64,000 bases of DNA from contig OX485808.1 of NCBI GenBank assembly GCA_950295325.1, forward strand, positions 27,732,527 through 27,796,526. The letters run 5' to 3'. The stretch comes from Polytrichum commune (lineage: Eukaryota; Streptophyta; Polytrichopsida; Polytrichales; Polytrichaceae). Positions 51,146 through 63,830 of the stretch are shown in pieces (the first letter of the stretch is position 1; every line of letters starts with the position of its first letter). The notes below the pieces were generated by a model. The model was not told the DNA's origin. It ran no database searches and saw nothing but the letters and a program-made list of their open reading frames with translations. The position numbers were made by a program, and so were the translations under genes.

Positions 51146-53694
51146 ATGGGGGCTGTCATATCTTCGGATGTAGATGGTGCAGATGAGCTTCAGCAGGAGC
51201 CTGAGGCAGCACCCTGTCAGCAATCCTCTTCCCCATTATCACCTCAGTTGTCTTTGAGAGGCACAGCAATATTTGGACCTTTGATTAGAGTGTCAGATCC
51301 TTACAACATTTTAAGCCCTAGTAGTTCTACTCCTAGGGTGCACAGCTCTTCCAGGCTTCAGAGCATGAGCAATGCAGCCTCGCCCCACCAAACATTGTCA
51401 CCGTCACCTTTTCGGCTTCCAAGTCCTACAGGTATGACTTAAGTTTGTTACCACAAGGAGAAAATATCTTTCAGATTAATATTGGAATTCTCGATCTATG
51501 TAGTCCCAACTGTTTTTGTTGACATAGAAGATGATTAATTGGGAAAGAGCAACTGTGAATTCTTTCTGACACTCTCATCACAAAGTTCGAATCATTTTGA
51601 CATTTATCTTTTCACCTATGAGTCAATGTTTCTTCTCCATCTGCATGCCTCCAGGACATGCAGCAGATTCTTCTGATGTCATTCCTTGAGCAGGCAATAT
51701 TTGGGCTATTGGTGTCAAGTGGACGCTTACTTTGGCATCTCTGTCTTTCAGGTCAGAATGTGTGCACAGAGATCCATTTCATAAGGCATGCTGAAAGTAC
51801 CATGAATACAAAGCCTGAGTTGATAGGGGGAAGAAGCCCTGCGTCACCACTAACAGCTCTTGGCAAAAGACAAGCCCGAGCTTTAGGTGTTCACCTAAGG
51901 TCTTCAGGGATGGACTTTGATGCAGTGTACAGTTCACCACTTGAACGAGCGAAGCAGACTGCATATACTGTGTGTCAGGTAATGGATGGCATAGGCATTG
52001 AGCATGCAACAATTGCTCCTCATGTTTTTCTTGCATTTATATGAGGAGTTTCTGTTGTACTCACTGAGATAATTGTGCATCTTATTTGAGGAAACAACGT
52101 TATTTCTTAATTCTCAGCAAGGGCTTTGGAATTCGAGTGTAACGTGAGGCTGAAGTTTTTGTGTCAACTTGTGGTCCTTACCAACTTCTTAGTCCAGTTC
52201 ATACTGGTCAGATTGCCTACAGGTTGATGTTGTGCTGTGATCACCAAATCTTTACGATCCCTGTTCTGGAAATCTGGATGTAGTTTCTCTTGTGCTTATT
52301 TGTGGTATATGTTGTACTAAATTATAGGAGCTGGATATACCACGAGAAACAGTTGAGATGGCTGAAGCAGTACAAGAACTTAGCCAAGGGCAATGGGAAG
52401 GGCGAATGCGTAGTGACATCTACACACCAGCAATGGTTCAAGCAGTGAACTCCTCACAGCCAGATTTCCGGGCCCCAGGGGGTGAGTCACAACGGCAGGT
52501 GGAGTTTCGAATGGTTGAGTTCTTGAACAATGTTGTACTTCCACGAGCATCTATGGCCCTTCAGAAAGCAAGGACAGAGCAGCAAAGGGGAAGTAGAGAT
52601 CACTTAAACAAGATGCAACATGCTTCAACACAGGTAAATAAGATAGCAGCAGCAGATTGATTACAATAGTCATACTCGAGTTTCCTTTCTCAGACATGAT
52701 ATAAATAGATGTACATGAAATCATTGATACACCATAGGAAATAGGCTTTGCCACGTAGTGATAGCCTGCATCGTGATAGTCAATGCTCTTGAAATCAACA
52801 TTGTGGATTTGACATTTTTAGCAATGAGGCTATCATTCTTCACTTTTAAAGTTTTAGGTGCTTTCTTTTGTGTAACAAACACACATGTAGATATCTATTT
52901 AGGCTGTGCTAGTATTTGGCTTCTGTATGTTCTTTCTAATATAAGGACCAGCACTTATGATTGACCTTTTAACCAAAAATTACTGTAATGTCTTTGAAAG
53001 AGGGGATGAGAAGTCCCGTCTGAGCAACTGAGAGTACAGTGAGTGACAGGTTCTGCCATTCTTAAAAGGGCTTTGTTGTAAACATTTGAATGTTTGTAGT
53101 ACACATGTTCATATCTTTTGCAATGTAATTTATGACATTTTAATGCACGATGACTCCTGGATACTCTTAGATGTGATGCATCCAGTGTTGTGGCTGTATA
53201 CTCATTGTGTGATGCGTTCTGATTTTTACACTGCCCTACCTTGTTGTGAAAGGAAAGAGTTAACTTTCTGCTTACAAGTGGGGTATGTTTTGATGCAGGT
53301 TCACCCATTGGAGGATGCTGATGTTTCTAAAGCAAAGGATTGGGAAGACTCTGACTTGCATCCAGATGACCACTCTAAAGCTTTGGTGAGAAGAGAATTG
53401 GAGCAAGGACTTCTGCAGAGAGAAAGAGAGACACCAGACAGCATGGGTGGCAGTAGTGAAAGTGGGACATCAGAAGAGATTTATAGTGATACATTGAGCA
53501 TTCCCTACACTGTTGCAGTTGTCAGTCATGGCTTGGCAATCAAGTGTTTGCTGCGAGCTTTGACAGGGTCTGATCCCCAGTTCACGACTAGGTGGTGTGT
53601 TGATAATACATCAGTCACTGTAGTGCGGCACTCGACCAAGAAAGGATGGGAAATACAAAGAGTTAACGACACATCGCATCTTCGTCTTCTATGA
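51146..53694 (+). CDS. Phosphoglycerate-mutase-like histidine phosphatase, four coding exons
   Basis: Member of the histidine phosphatase superfamily (branch 1). Exons are 51146-51431, 51752-51978, 52328-52633 and 53299-53694, all GT-AG and in phase, giving 404 residues. The first 95 residues are Ser/Pro-rich and begin MGAVISS, a possible N-myristoylation start. The catalytic domain begins at IHFIRHAEST, with the phospho-accepting His at 108. SSPLERAKQTA and ELSQGQWEG are the next blocks, and VAVVSHGLAIK supplies the second His at 350. An acidic, charged segment (about 278-340) is inserted before the last block. The substrate cannot be read from the sequence: glycolytic cofactor-dependent mutase is unlikely given the extra regions, and a phosphatase acting on a phospho-metabolite or protein is more likely. 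The start ATG is the first in this frame that does not terminate early. Confidence 0.87.
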
Positions 53695-56459
53695 ACTTCT
53701 GCACTCAGGACAGTGGGGTTGGAATAGCTTCACTGGCAATTCTTAAATGTGTTCTTTGTTCTCCCTATTGCATTTGTAATTAGATGAACAATACCAGAGC
53801 TGGGCAAAGTATTTTGATGAGTGTTCATTATTTACGGTCTTGGGTAGAGAAGTCTATGCATTAAATTTGATGCATGGCTGTCTTGAAATGCAAGACCTCA
53901 GCAGTTGTGTGACCTGCTATACCTTTGTACATATCATCATTGAAAGCAATTTTCTTAGAGCCTTGCTTACAGGAATCGTGCCTGGCATTTAGCTAATAGA
54001 AATCATTACATCATAGTTGATTGCTCTGATGCAATCAGTCTAATGTGGCTTGTGAAAAGTCCCATGCATTCGTTCTTGAACTTTAGCATGGAGTACTGAG
54101 ATGTATTTATTTGTAAGGTAAGGCGAGCACTTTTGTACCAAAAGTCGACTACAAAAGTGTGGAGAATGTGCACCCTACATTGATTATATACATAATAACA
54201 AATATAAATATTTTTTCCCATTTGCATCTAAGGTACTGAGGCCATAAAGTGACGTTTTAAGAACCTTTTGCTATTTCAGGCAGGTTCAATAGCTTGGATT
54301 TTTTTAAAGTATTCCATAGATTAGCAAATCTATTCAGAGTCTACAAAAACATTTTCAAAAAATTATTAAATTCATATGCAACCTACACAAATTCGCAAAG
54401 TCATCTAAAGGAAAATCTTTTACTCTTGACTAGGGGGGCCTATTGATGCTAGATTGCTAGGTGAGAATCACCACAAAATCAGCCTTATTGTGGGTTAGGA
54501 TCCTTTATTAAAGGAAGGTGTTGTGCCCCTTTTGAGGATCACTTCTTACACTGCCTTGTTGAGCACATAGGTCTCTTATTAGTCATTATGAATAGCCAAA
54601 GTTGGTGCTCTTCTAGAAGCGTTTTAGCATCCTTCTTACACCACTACTATGAATGATCAAAGTTGTGCTATTTTGTACTTAATGCTGCACATTGATCAAT
54701 CGCTTTTAACAATGACTCATTTGATGGCACTATTGCACTCACTTGTTGACGGCTTATGGATGAAAATAGGTGTCGCCAAAAGGAAGGTGTTACTTTAAGG
54801 CCTTAATACCTTATGCAATCCTTTTCAACTTAGAATTTGTATCAATTCTTGAAAGATAAAGCTTGCAATGCAATGCCTTGGAAACTTTGATCTATTGTTG
54901 AGGGTGAATGACTTTCTACATAAAGGGCTTAGCGTCCTCCATTGGTCTCATTGTCTTTCATTCTAATCCTTACTTTTGAATAGAGTGGAAATTGTTGCTT
55001 ATCCAAGTGATAATGTTGTGAACCATTTATAAACCTCAAGTTCTTTCAAGATTGTTAAGCTTATTTTCTGATGGGTGTAGCGCCAAAGACCTTGATTTTT
55101 GTTTCAACAAGGTAGGAGGAAATTGGCTATTGGCTTGGTGGGAGAGTTGGCTACTAGCTCTTATTGGAACCCATAGGTATGATTGTAGATATGAGCTACT
55201 TTCATAGACATTATTATCACCAAGGTTCAATTGCGATTTGTGATATACTTTTTTAGAAGTGAAAATGTATTTTTAGAAAACCGTTCCATGAGAATGATTG
55301 CTTGCTATCATGGGTCACACAACAAGGACAATGCATTGTTGATAGCAACACCAATAGTCAACATGACCATGGACGCCACAATACAAACATGCCTTGCAAT
55401 TTTCTAGAAAGGGGTTTACAAGCAAATGAATTGAGGTTGAGTTGTGTTTGTGATACAATGAAATCAACAAATCCCCAAATTTCTCTTGAGTTAGCTACCA
55501 AGAAGTTGTGGCTTGCTACATGCCAAAGGAAGTTTGCAAAGTCACAACAAATCCCAAACTTATCTTTAAAAATGAAGTAGGGCCTCTTGGCAAGAATGCT
55601 TTCACTACATACATTTACTTCTCTTCCATTCTCATTCACCTTTCTGTTGCAATAACAAACTTCCCAAGTAGCAAAGAAAGAACATTTGTAAATACAGGTA
55701 CCAAATCATTGGAACGATCATCAAGCCTATCAATAACAAGTTTACATATAGTCTATCAAAAAACGGTGGAACTTACCCTCCTTCCCTCTCTCCCTCTCCT
55801 GGTGAGAAGAAATTATGAGCAGATCTCTCATTAAATCAAGAAAATTGCCTTGATGCAACATGTAGTCCAAAGTTTTGTTTGATAGTATATTGCAGTAGAA
55901 TCAGTTTTACCTCCCTCTCATCGTCCTTGGTAATTCTCTTGTTTCTCTATCCCATCCTTCCTACCTTATGCATTCCTTGGTCTTCCCTTACCCTCACAAC
56001 ACTCTAATGAGTTCTAGGACAAAAAACAAATGCATTCAAGAAACAACGAACCAACCAAGGAGAATATAAGACACATGTCGTTCACGTTCTAGAGGTCCTT
56101 CATACATGTCCATAACTACGAGCTACAAATTGTGTAGTGTATGTATACATAATACAACAAAGTTGAAATGAACACCCCTTTTGTGCACTCACATATAGTC
56201 ATATGCGTATGAAAGGTGCACCCCCTAGGGGATTGTTGTCCTCTTGCGTCTAAGGAATGTGTGGACAATTTTGTGGCCACGACTCCCACTGCGACAATGA
56301 CAAACAAACAACTAAAGTTATTAAAGCACAAAAGGGGATGCATAATGGGTTGTGAATGGAAACCCAACCACCCCATGGCTATCACCGCGATATCTATTCC
56401 AACCTACGGTGATGTGCGGAGCACTAGGTATCCAGTGTCAAGCTGCATCTCAAATTTGG
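53695..56459. other. 3' flank of the phosphatase gene and gene-free interval
   Basis: The first few hundred bases probably hold the 3' untranslated region. The rest has only short readings such as 55508-55834, without known features. Confidence 0.4.
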
Positions 56460-59321
56460 CCGGACCGGAGGAATGGATCGGGAGAAACCATCGCGACACA
56501 GGAGCCTCAGCGCAACCGCATCGCAAAGGAGAGAAGAAGGGGGCCTTCAGGCGGACGGAGAGGCCGGAGCACAGACACGACAACCAGAGAAGAAGCTCGC
56601 AGCAAAAGAAGAACCCCGCAACAGACTACGGAGCCGAGAAGACCAACATCTTGCAGCAAGGAAAACCCACAACAGAATACGGAGCCGAGACTATCCGATC
56701 CAGATAACCACAACTTTATTAGTGTTTTGGGCACTAACTGGCCTCCATAGAGTGCTGGTACAAAGCTCTGTTACACAGGATACATCTCCTTCTAACCCTA
56801 GATTTGCTCTACATGATACACCTCCTCCTCCCATCCACAAACCAGATCTAGAGTTACTCCTCCCACCCACCACCCAACTGCCCCACAGGAAAGCAATATG
56901 GAAACGCCCAAGATGGAACTGCTCCGCCACCATCACCGAAGAAGGGACGCGAAACCGCACGCATCGCCGCCATCGCCCGCGTCGACTTCCTCCAAGCACC
57001 AATCCAGCCGCCTGCAACACAGAGGTAAACACCATAACTCTCCCCCCCCCCCCCCCCTCCCCACACAAATATCACACACAACCAATCCACACAAACATCC
57101 ATACAAAAGCTTTCAACTCGGGAAAACATGCATAGATACAAACAAAACACACAAAAGGACCCCCCAGAGGACACCGCTCAACGCCACAGACAACCACCTA
57201 GCTCCAAACCATCATCGAAGTACACACACACCAACCTCACACCGCTCACAACCTACTCACACACACATCACACAACCCAACCCATCACAAAGCACACAAA
57301 ACAACATAACTTACCTCAGCCACCAGGCAGTTCGGGAAGAAAGCAGACCACGCCCGTCGGTGTGTGCCTGAAGAAAGAGCGGCACATCCAGGAATCGCCT
57401 CGAATTGGATCGACCATCACACCAACACCAGACACATACAACGCACGTAGTCACCGCACCACCCCACAAACCTCACCCAATCCCACACATAGACACAGCA
57501 GACCCCTAAAAACCCCATCCAACCTCACACACAGACAACTCCTCCCCCCACACCCATTCCCAAATTTACCCCCTGCCGAAAATCAAAAACCCCATAAACA
57601 ACACTACCACCCTTCGCACACACATAATCCCCACCCTCCCAACATTGACATACACAACTCCCACACATACTGCACAAATCGCAGAAACCCTACCATACGC
57701 CATAAATACAGCATAAAGACAACATTCACACCTAAAAAAACTACTTACCCCCGAGCACAGACAAATCACCCTACCCCGAAGCTACTCACTGACACAACTT
57801 GCACACAGAAAAACGAGCCAGATTGGCAACCCAGACACACACCCACACGAAGCAACGCCAAAAATGCCAACTTCAGCACAAACAGCAACAACACCAGCAG
57901 GGCCGCCCTAAAAACAACACGAACAGCCCCCACACCAGCACACACATCACTTGCAACCACCCACATCAACACTACACACACTACACCTAACCAAATCAAG
58001 ATCCCCGCCAAACACACTCACCCCGCTGTATTCCCAAAGAAAACCCATCAACATACCTGGATGACCCCCACCACAAAGACAGCCAACAACGGAAACACAC
58101 ACCCACCATACCTGACCAACCTACACAATTCACTACTTAACACTAACTACCACACTACCCACACCATCTCTCTCTTAGCATTCCCACACACACCCCCCTC
58201 AACACTCACACACATCCCCTCTCAATACACGCACACACTCCTCGAATCAGTAGTCCCCACAGCACATCTCCGATCCCCAGTAGTACAGAGTCCACTCCAA
58301 GGCCCCTTTTGGCTAGCTCCACCACACACCCTCTCAACAGTCTTCACCCCTCACTCCATAGAGCATCTGCACTCGACACCCCCCTCTCAATCCCATTCCC
58401 TCCCTGCCCCTCCTCCAAAACCCCACAGTTAGACTGCATACTTCCACCCCCCCTACCAACCTCCCCACCTCATAAACGCCTCACCAACCCTCCCACACCA
58501 TCCCAAAAAACCCCCTCACACACACCCCCTCTCTCAGACCCCCCTCCTCTCCACTTCATTCCCAACACACACACCCCACTACATCGACCACAGCTGCAGC
58601 AGCCTCCAACACACCGCACCAATTTGACAACTGCCGACACCAACAGCAGGTCCAGAGACGGAGTCGCGGGAGCCGCTTGCAACGCCGCTAGAGCTGTCGA
58701 CGCCCCCAACTATACCTGCACACCACCACGCCACCTCGCCATCCACCACGTTACCACACCACAGGCCAGACATCCCAACACTCCCCCGACGCACCACCTA
58801 GCCACGATACTCCACCAAAGACTCGGCACCCCAGCACTCCCCCGAAACGCCGACCCGCTAATCCAACACAGGCCAGCCACTCCAACATCCCCCCGCCGGA
58901 CGCTGCTCACGCCTCCACGCCACGCCACACCTGCACACCACACCACAGGATCAACCCCAACACTCGACAAATCCTCTCGGGCACAACAACCAGACTCAAG
59001 ACCACCACACAAGACGACCACCACCATCTCACCAGCAAACCCGCCACTCTACCACGACACCATCACCCACCAAGACCAGAAGGACACACCCACACAAGAC
59101 GACCATCAACGACCAGGGAGAAAGCCGACAACCCATCGCCGAAGCAGGGAGGCCAAGCCCACACACACACACACAACAGAAGCATCCCGAGAGGCCAAAC
59201 CCGCACACAAGACGACAACATCAATAACCCACAGCGCCAACACTCCACGACCAACCAACCACTCCGCAAAGGCACGTTCCCTACCCGAATCCAGCAACGG
59301 CCTCATATACAAGGTAAAATC
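56460..59321 (+). other. 5' region of LINE copy C, A/C-rich low complexity
   Basis: The DNA is largely A and C. Long open readings in all three forward frames (56473-57135, 57128-58432, 58309-59550) encode only His/Thr/Pro-rich strings and overlap one another, because stop codons need T and are rare in such DNA. I treat this as untranslated or regulatory rather than as genes. Near 56612-56690 a 23-bp motif with ACGGAGCCGAGA is repeated in direct order. A C-tract lies at 57038-57057. Confidence 0.55.
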
Positions 59322-61352
59322 ATGTCCCCTCCTCCCGCAGCCATGCACCCCCATGCAAGAACGTCCCATCTCCACCACCAGTACAGCGAATTTCGGCAGC
59401 AGGTACTTGATCAGCCGCCACTCCTACACACATCCCAACTCTCCAATCACAACCCACAACTTCATGATTTGGACGCCGAAGAAGACCTCGACATGGACGC
59501 ACAATTGGAGAACGTATCCCCAGAAAAAGGGAGTAGTTCGCTCCAATTGACATACGAACGCAATCCACAACAATCCGCCAAAGCCACACTCTTCACAAAC
59601 ACGCACAACATCGAGAGCACACCTCCAACACTCCAATACCGCAACCCGAGAATCGAAGATGCATCGGAGAGCCAAAATACCAAGAGACGAAAGGCGGAGG
59701 ACTACACCGCGACATCAACACCCGACATCCCACAAAAGAGCACAACACCATCTTCACACACAAAGGTACGAAGGATGGCCACCCTTGGCATTGACATGAT
59801 GGGATGCATGTGGTTAGGATTCCAAATGCACAAATTACTAGCTACACAAAGAGGCAAGAAGGAATTGAAGGAAAAACGCACCGACGAGGAGCTCACTGCC
59901 GCCAACACCCCCGTGAGTGAAATACACGAATTTCAAACACTAAGGCGAGCATTCCCACGGGTCAAGCAAACTCTCTACCCCATTGAAAGACCGGATGCGG
60001 TACCCGGCCAACACCTACATTTCACACAAATACTCATGTATGAGAAGACTTCTCAAGACACGGGCCTCACCGAAGGTTTCCATGTAACCATCCGATTTGA
60101 TGGAGACTACAAGAAACTCAATCGACGTGAGGTCAAGAGTGCATGCATGGAGCGACTTTGGATCATGAACATGCCACTTGGAGTCGCATACTCCAACCCC
60201 ATTGATATTGGCATCAATACGGTCACAAGGAATTGGGCCGGCTTCATCAAAATTCACCTCCAAGAATCCAAGCGAGATGGCCTAGATCTACTCCGAGGGG
60301 ACCGAGCCTTTGTCATGACAATAGGAGACGGAGAACGAATCATTGGCAAGGTAGAGAAAGGCTTTGAGCTCATCACGAAAGCGAAGAACATGAGACTACA
60401 CCTCAAAGGAGAAACCATCCGAAATAGCTCGGCCCTTGACATTCTACGCAACCTCATGCAACAACCATACTATGACGGTAGAGAAGTCGAGATACTCTCC
60501 CTCACTAAGGCCGGCATGGAGAAGGATTTCACCTTCATCACCCTCACCACCGAGGAAGCCCGAGATGACATCCTCAACAATGGCCTCACATTCAAATCCG
60601 AGCGCCTCAAGGTTAGCATCACCAAAGACAAAGACTTGGGCAACCCATCGGAGTTAAGGATAAGCACCACCTTAGTTGCCAACAACTTACCTCAACGGGA
60701 ATCCCAATCGACCATCACCAAGTCCCTCAAAAAGTTGTTTGGAGAGAACATCACCGGGATCACCTTTGGATACAAGACTAACCATGATGACGACCGTCAA
60801 GCCGGATGGTGCCACATTCAATGTTTGAACGTGGCGGTCTATACGGATTGGCTCAACAAATCCACATACATCCTTGGGAGACGGGTGGACTTCATTCCGC
60901 ACAAAGGAAGCATTGATGGCACCGAACCGAACCAAACCGCCATTCGATTAGTACAAGCACCCGTGCGAGAAGTCATTGCTCAAGAAGTTCATGCTATGAA
61001 TAATACCACCGCATCCTCGCACCTAGTCTTCAAGAAAATCTTCACCAAAGCCATGCAAGAACTAGCCGTCGCGATGGACGACAAACTTGCCACGCTCACC
61101 AACAACATCAACCACAACACGGACATGCGTATCGAAGCTTCTACGGATACCCTCAAGACACACGCAACAAACATCCACAACATCATGAGCGCCATGACAA
61201 TGGAGTTCCAACAATCAAATCACCGCATCCACAACATTATGCAAACTCTCGCCGCCACCTCACCGGATCCCCCAACATGGCAAGATTACCGCACACCCCG
61301 AGCACATCCATGGCCAACACACAAGGAGGAGACAACAATGTGCCACAACTAG
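59322..61352 (+). CDS. LINE copy C ORF1 protein (676 aa), intact
   Basis: Probable RNA-binding, particle-forming protein of the LINE. The start is the ATG giving MSPPPAAMHP; the region before residue 130 is Pro/His/Ser-rich and low in complexity, with KRRK (121-124) as a possible nuclear signal. Conserved blocks shared with the diverged copy A are residues 158-200 (MWLGFQMHKLL), 251-333 (GFHVTIRF to FVMTI), 384-445 (VEILSLTKAG onward) and 495-545 (GWCHIQCLNVAVYTDW to FIPHKGSIDG). The last block, with LVANNLP about 45 residues before it, has the strand-helix-strand pattern of an RRM, and the earlier blocks may be too. There is no CCHC knuckle. The C-terminal 130 residues are helical. Base composition is balanced here, unlike ORF2. 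It is uninterrupted, so this part could still be expressed. Confidence 0.82.
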   Translation: MSPPPAAMHPHARTSHLHHQYSEFRQQVLDQPPLLHTSQLSNHNPQLHDLDAEEDLDMDAQLENVSPEKGSSSLQLTYERNPQQSAKATLFTNTHNIESTPPTLQYRNPRIEDASESQNTKRRKAEDYTATSTPDIPQKSTTPSSHTKVRRMATLGIDMMGCMWLGFQMHKLLATQRGKKELKEKRTDEELTAANTPVSEIHEFQTLRRAFPRVKQTLYPIERPDAVPGQHLHFTQILMYEKTSQDTGLTEGFHVTIRFDGDYKKLNRREVKSACMERLWIMNMPLGVAYSNPIDIGINTVTRNWAGFIKIHLQESKRDGLDLLRGDRAFVMTIGDGERIIGKVEKGFELITKAKNMRLHLKGETIRNSSALDILRNLMQQPYYDGREVEILSLTKAGMEKDFTFITLTTEEARDDILNNGLTFKSERLKVSITKDKDLGNPSELRISTTLVANNLPQRESQSTITKSLKKLFGENITGITFGYKTNHDDDRQAGWCHIQCLNVAVYTDWLNKSTYILGRRVDFIPHKGSIDGTEPNQTAIRLVQAPVREVIAQEVHAMNNTTASSHLVFKKIFTKAMQELAVAMDDKLATLTNNINHNTDMRIEASTDTLKTHATNIHNIMSAMTMEFQQSNHRIHNIMQTLAATSPDPPTWQDYRTPRAHPWPTHKEETTMCHN

Positions 61353-61830
61353 CACCACCGGGCTTCCAAAACGCCCACTATAGGAACTCACCATCAAGCC
61401 TCCACAAAGGACATCACCATCCACATGAATAGTATATATCTAATACATACATGGACGCTACTCATACACTTGTTATGTACCACTCTTTCTCGCATAAATA
61501 AAAGACTAATACTTGTGTCCAAAGTGTTCAACATAGGAGGACGACTCCCTACATACGTATCCATACTCAAAACTTTACCCCCCATAAAATACAAGCATAA
61601 CCTAGCAATCACATTCTTCATCACACTTGCATACACACACACCACCCACCCAACCTCATATAACACACCACACACAATTATACCCATACCTAACACAAAT
61701 ATTTTAACCCATAAATTAACCACCACCTCCCCTCATCACCACTACACACACACATGGGATACCAAAACTAATTACAACCAAGAAACACCACAAGAAATTT
61801 TTCTCCCCCCCACACATATTAATCAATAAT
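61353..61830 (+). other. ORF1-ORF2 interval of LINE copy C
   Basis: Here the coding strand becomes A/C-rich. A 134-codon reading (61425-61829) begins with a hydrophobic segment (YLIHTWTLLIHLLCTTL). It might be the start of ORF2, but its match in copy A is not clear. A frame change separates it from the first 2A module. Confidence 0.45.
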
Positions 61831-61968
61831 ATAACCAACATAGGCAATATCCGATACACAACACATTTACACTTAAAAAACCCAAAAACAATAATCATAA
61901 AATACCTCACATGGAATAACTCTACACTCATCCTCTTATGTGACGACATACAACTCAACCCGGGGCCA
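61831..61968 (+). pseudogene. LINE copy C, N-terminal module 1 ending in a 2A-like peptide
   Basis: The frame reads LHLKNPKTIIIKYLTWNNST, then LILLCDDIQLNPGP with DDIQLNPGP at 61942-61968. The core D-I-Q-x-N-P-G-P fits the 2A motif with Gln for the usual Glu, and the hydrophobic run before it is usual. 2A peptides make the ribosome skip the last Gly-Pro bond, so they would free an N-terminal peptide from the endonuclease/RT polyprotein. Module 2 repeats the same pattern 160 residues later. No start codon for the frame is evident close by. Confidence 0.72.
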
Positions 61969-62339
61969 CTCTTACACACTACTAGAAACCCCCCAAAAGA
62001 ATACACCCATAGACAAACACACCACCCTACCACAAACATAGCAACACTCAATATACACTATAAACATCAAAGACGATCATGCTCCACCCACCCAACACAA
62101 AACCCTCTTAATACCACCAAACACATAGACCACCTAAATCGCCACACACTAATATTCCCAAAAGACCCTCCACAAAATCAAACATATACATCCACAATAA
62201 CACACAAAATCAAACAACTAAAGACATTGATTGTATTCACACCCACCAAAAACACAAATGTTCCCACTCCGCACTACCCACAAACGACATACGCCACAAC
62301 ACCACCACCCATCCAACACTTAACCCACATAGGCCACAT

Positions 62340-62467
62340 CTACTACATATCCCACAAACATCTAAAATTCCCAAAATATATATCCATCCACTACTACACA
62401 TGAAACAATTCCACTATCATTCTCTTGGGGGGTGATATCCACATAAATCCGCCCCCCCCCCCCCCCC
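62340..62467 (+). pseudogene. LINE copy C, N-terminal module 2 with a damaged 2A-like peptide
   Basis: The frame reads HLKFPKYISIHYYT, a TGA stop where module 1 has Trp, then NNSTIILLGGDIHINP and a run of Pro codons. Up to GDIHINP it matches module 1 and the intact GDIEPNPGP of copy A. The expected NPGP is replaced by a C-tract (62452-62467), which abolishes the final Gly. The module is thus a duplicate that has lost function in this copy. Confidence 0.65.
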
Positions 62468-62732
62468 GCACATCCTACACAACCTCCCCATAGAATACAC
62501 CAAAAGACAAAAGCAATACTTCATACATAACACAATCACACTCAAAAACCAATACGCACACCTTGAAGAATTATTTGGACCCTACCTAAACCAACCCACC
62601 CCCCAACCCCAAAATCATGACCTCACCCACCTACGCAAACATAGCTCTCTCCTCTCTAAATACCCAACCAACTACCAACTATATGCATTCATAATAGCTT
62701 ATAGTCCAATTCCTAGTATATGCAACCAACAA

Positions 62733-63830
62733 ATGACCAACAACCTAGACCCAAGATACCTCACCATTCTACGAAGGTTACATAATCAACCTCCCCGCAC
62801 GCACTCCAATGCACAAAATATCATACCCACCCCCACCACCCAAATCGCCACCATCCCACATGTATACACATACATCAACGACAACATAGCCAAAGGTCAC
62901 CCCATAACCACACACAACTTAGAAATAGAATTTCCCCACATCCCTCAGAAAATCCTAGCAGAATTAATCAAATGTACAAAACCTATAAGGGGATACCACC
63001 CCAACACAAGAGATGAGAACTCCAACTCCACACCACCCGCGGCCACACACACGCACAACCACCACACCACAACCTTAACCATAGTCACCTGGAACACGGG
63101 ATGCATTAGTTCTAGCCTACCAGACATTCATGAACTCACCCATACCCTACACAAAAACCCGCACATTATACTCATCCAAGAAACCAAAATCCACGAACAC
63201 AAATCCACATCCTATATAGATAGGCAACTCCAAAACTATAAAGTCATATATAATAACTCCAATAACACAACTCACAAACACAACCGATATGCCGGGCCCA
63301 CTATGGCTAGAAGAGGCATCCTAGCCTTAATATCCAAATCCATATACACAAATGAAAATATAAACAAGATCCTCACTCCAAGCCCAATATCACCTTACCT
63401 ACAAGTCATACTAATCACCAACAAACCCATTACAGCAATACTACTACTAAATATGTACATGCCTACACACCCCCAAGATACACACCTCATAAGTGACATA
63501 CAAACCCAAATCCAAAGCTTAATTCACCACCACCAAAACCATCTAATCATTATAGCGGGGGACTTCAATCGCGATATATTACTCAAAGGTAGAACATCCA
63601 ACAGCCTCCAATCCTCCCCAAACCCCATAGACCACGAATGGGCCCGCTTCACCAACACAATAGGCCTCCACGCGATTAACAACCAAGATAGTTTCACAAG
63701 ACAAGGAGGCCACAATTACACCTCAACCAGTCACATCGATGGATTCTACTCCAACCACCCTAAGCTTAACCCCATACAATGTCACAAAATCACTAATCTC
63801 AACTAAAACTCAGATCACTACCCGGTACAA
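62733..63830 (+). pseudogene. LINE copy C ORF2: AP endonuclease domain (one stop before the last motif)
   Basis: The 357-codon reading starting at 62733 includes a family-specific linker (residues 1-115) and an AP endonuclease. Catalytic motifs are TIVTWNTG (Asn121), LIQETK (Glu150), LLNMYMPTH (Tyr242), AGDFNRD (Asp277, Asn279) and SHIDGFY (Asp336). A TAA at 63804-63806 interrupts just before NSDHYPV, which holds the last Asp-His pair; the same frame then continues. All active-site residues are present, so a single change stands between this and a full domain. The protein nicks the target DNA to start insertion. The sequence after 63830 (to 64000) is the linker toward RT, which lies outside the window. 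In copy A the same domain has lost its GDFN motif. Confidence 0.87.

Noticed and set aside
57015-57335. Possible intron (AG/GTAAAC to CCACCAG) in the 5' region of LINE copy C
   Set aside because: Splice-like sites are easy to find in such DNA and no coding continuity supports it.
56473-59550. Several long overlapping forward ORFs (157 to 434 codons)
   Set aside because: They lie in A/C-rich DNA where stop codons are rare, run in different frames over the same bases and encode only His/Thr/Pro-rich strings.
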